A stretch of 7,453 nt of DNA from Sphingobacteriales bacterium (GTDB taxonomy: Bacteria; Bacteroidota; Bacteroidia; Chitinophagales; Chitinophagaceae): positions 1 to 7,453 of the forward strand of contig CANJEF010000056.1 of assembly GCA_947472965.1 (NCBI GenBank), in the 5' to 3' direction. The position numbers and the translations under genes were made by a program. How positions within the stretch are numbered: position 1 is the first letter of the stretch; each line of letters starts with the position of its first letter. Below are positions 6,365 through 7,453 of the stretch, in pieces. Under the pieces are notes generated by a model, which worked only from the letters and a program-made list of their open reading frames with translations, was not told the origin of the DNA and did no database searches.

Positions 6365-7453
6365 AATCAAGATCCTTGTCGAACGTCTCTTCTGTATTTA
6401 GCAGGGCAATAAAGGAGATTATCATTACTATTGATCCTGTAACCATGCCGCTTTGCAGCAATGTCCAGTGCAGACTTCCCTGAAAATAATCTTTGAAAAG
6501 CAGGTTCATTAATGGAAGTGCCCCTCTTACCATATTGGGGATGGTGGTAGCAGCCGTTGCACGGATATTTGTTCCAAAATGTTCTGCACCCATGGTAACA
6601 AATATTGCCCAAAATCCAGTTGAAAATCCTAAATACATAGACACAACATACATACTTGTATCTGAGTTATTAAGTGGACTGAAATAATATATAGCTCCAG
6701 CCAATGTCATTGCATAAAATATATACAGGGCCGTTTTCCGGCTTTTGAAATACTGGCTCACGAGGCCCACAACGATGTCTCCAAATGCAATACCCACATA
6801 CCCATACATGATGGATGCCCCTGAATCTATGCTGTTTTTACCATACAATTCCGCTGCAAAGCGGTTGCTGAGGTTGAGCATAATTCCAATAACAAACCAA
6901 GTTGGAAGTCCAATAAGAATCGCAAGCATATATTTCTTAAAGCGAGCAGCATTGGTAAAAAACATCAGCATATTGCCTTTGGACACATGTTGTTTATTTT
7001 CTAGTCCCTTGAAAATTGCACTTTCTGAAACCTTGATTCTTAGAAAGAGTAAGAAAATCCCCAACACCCCTCCAAACTTATAGCACAGTCTCCAATCATT
7101 TGTTGCCTTGTAAATAAAATATGCAAACACAGCTCCAAATAAACCAACGCCAGCAACAAAAGAAGTCATAACCCCCCTATTCTTTTTGGGCATGAGCTCA
7201 CTCACCAAAGTAATCCCTGCACCTAGCTCTCCGGCCAATCCGATCCCAGCGATAAACCTAAGCCATGCATATTGATCTACCGTTTGCACGTAGCCTGTAA
7301 TAAAATTTGCAACAGAATAAAGTAGAATTGAACCGAATAAAACACTTAAACGCCCACGCTTATCACCCATTACACCCCATAGAACACCACCAATCAACAA
7401 CCCCACCATCTGGAAGTTAATGATATGAGTACTTGCAGCTATCATATCAATAT
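6351..7453 (-). CDS. Major facilitator superfamily transporter (5' end outside window)
   Basis: This is an inner-membrane secondary transporter of the MFS; the substrate cannot be told from sequence. The frame stays open to the right edge, so the gene starts beyond it. The ATG at 7445 is probably internal, because the visible protein begins at about the second membrane helix and helix 1 is missing (MFS proteins are usually 400-450 residues; about 366 are visible). Numbering from that ATG, residues 20-32 are the MFS motif A in the helix 2-3 loop (GGVLWGVMGDKRG, then Arg). Residues 63-91 follow the helix-4 pattern RFIAGIGLAGELG with SELMPKKNRG in the next loop, seen in sugar-porter and metabolite:H+ symporter relatives. 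WR at 118-119 precedes helix 6, and a polar central loop (about 138-168) divides the two six-helix halves. The tail is acidic (DKDLDFVEE). The gene converges on mdh. No frameshift is visible in this part. Confidence 0.88.
   Translation of the reverse strand, partial: IDMIAASTHIINFQMVGLLIGGVLWGVMGDKRGRLSVLFGSILLYSVANFITGYVQTVDQYAWLRFIAGIGLAGELGAGITLVSELMPKKNRGVMTSFVAGVGLFGAVFAYFIYKATNDWRLCYKFGGVLGIFLLFLRIKVSESAIFKGLENKQHVSKGNMLMFFTNAARFKKYMLAILIGLPTWFVIGIMLNLSNRFAAELYGKNSIDSGASIMYGYVGIAFGDIVVGLVSQYFKSRKTALYIFYAMTLAGAIYYFSPLNNSDTSMYVVSMYLGFSTGFWAIFVTMGAEHFGTNIRATAATTIPNMVRGALPLMNLLFKDYFQGSLHWTLLQSGMVTGSIVMIISFIALLNTEETFDKDLDFVEE

Noticed and set aside
7443..7445. ATG at 7445 as the true start of the MFS transporter
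   Set aside because: Starting here would remove transmembrane helix 1, and the frame remains open upstream to the window edge; it is most likely an internal methionine.

Overview
The window looks like ordinary chromosomal housekeeping DNA from a member of the phylum Bacteroidota. Several things point there: a type III (GlnN-family) glutamine synthetase, a secreted formylglycine-type sulfatase, A+T-rich intergenic DNA, start codons with little or no Shine-Dalgarno sequence, and upstream boxes that fit the Bacteroidota promoter form TAnnTTTG. Protein wording, mainly in EF-P and AccC, suggests the Chitinophagales, but that placement is inference and I could not test it by search.

Layout, left to right. 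(1) The 3' end of a glutamine synthetase III gene on the plus strand runs in from the left edge and ends at a bidirectional terminator. (2) Converging on it, the minus strand carries a secreted arylsulfatase, preceded in transcription order by accC (biotin carboxylase) and accB (biotin carboxyl carrier protein). accB and accC form an operon, and no terminator is visible between accC and the sulfatase. (3) Further upstream on the minus strand is efp (elongation factor P), with its own terminator, so the common efp-accB-accC order is kept but split into two transcription units. (4) efp is divergent from mdh (malate dehydrogenase, plus strand); the 171-bp space between them holds a good promoter for efp, a -7-like box for mdh and a 10-bp direct repeat at 20-bp spacing. 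(5) mdh converges on a major facilitator superfamily transporter (minus strand) whose 5' end lies beyond the right edge; a long hairpin separates the two.

Functionally the genes cover nitrogen assimilation (glutamine synthetase), the first step of fatty-acid synthesis (AccB/AccC), translation of polyproline stretches (EF-P), the TCA cycle (Mdh), sulfate-ester removal in the envelope (sulfatase) and transport of an unknown solute (MFS). Apart from accB-accC they are not an obvious pathway cluster.

I found no mobile element, CRISPR array, tRNA, rRNA, riboswitch, toxin-antitoxin or defence locus, and no convincing sign of an undescribed system. No gene-free stretch exceeds 171 bp. The points most worth a second look are the EF-P beta3-beta4 loop, which lacks the PGKG-type tip; the direct repeat next to the mdh promoter; a possible 35-residue membrane peptide between the MFS gene and the mdh terminator; and a palindrome in the likely accB promoter.
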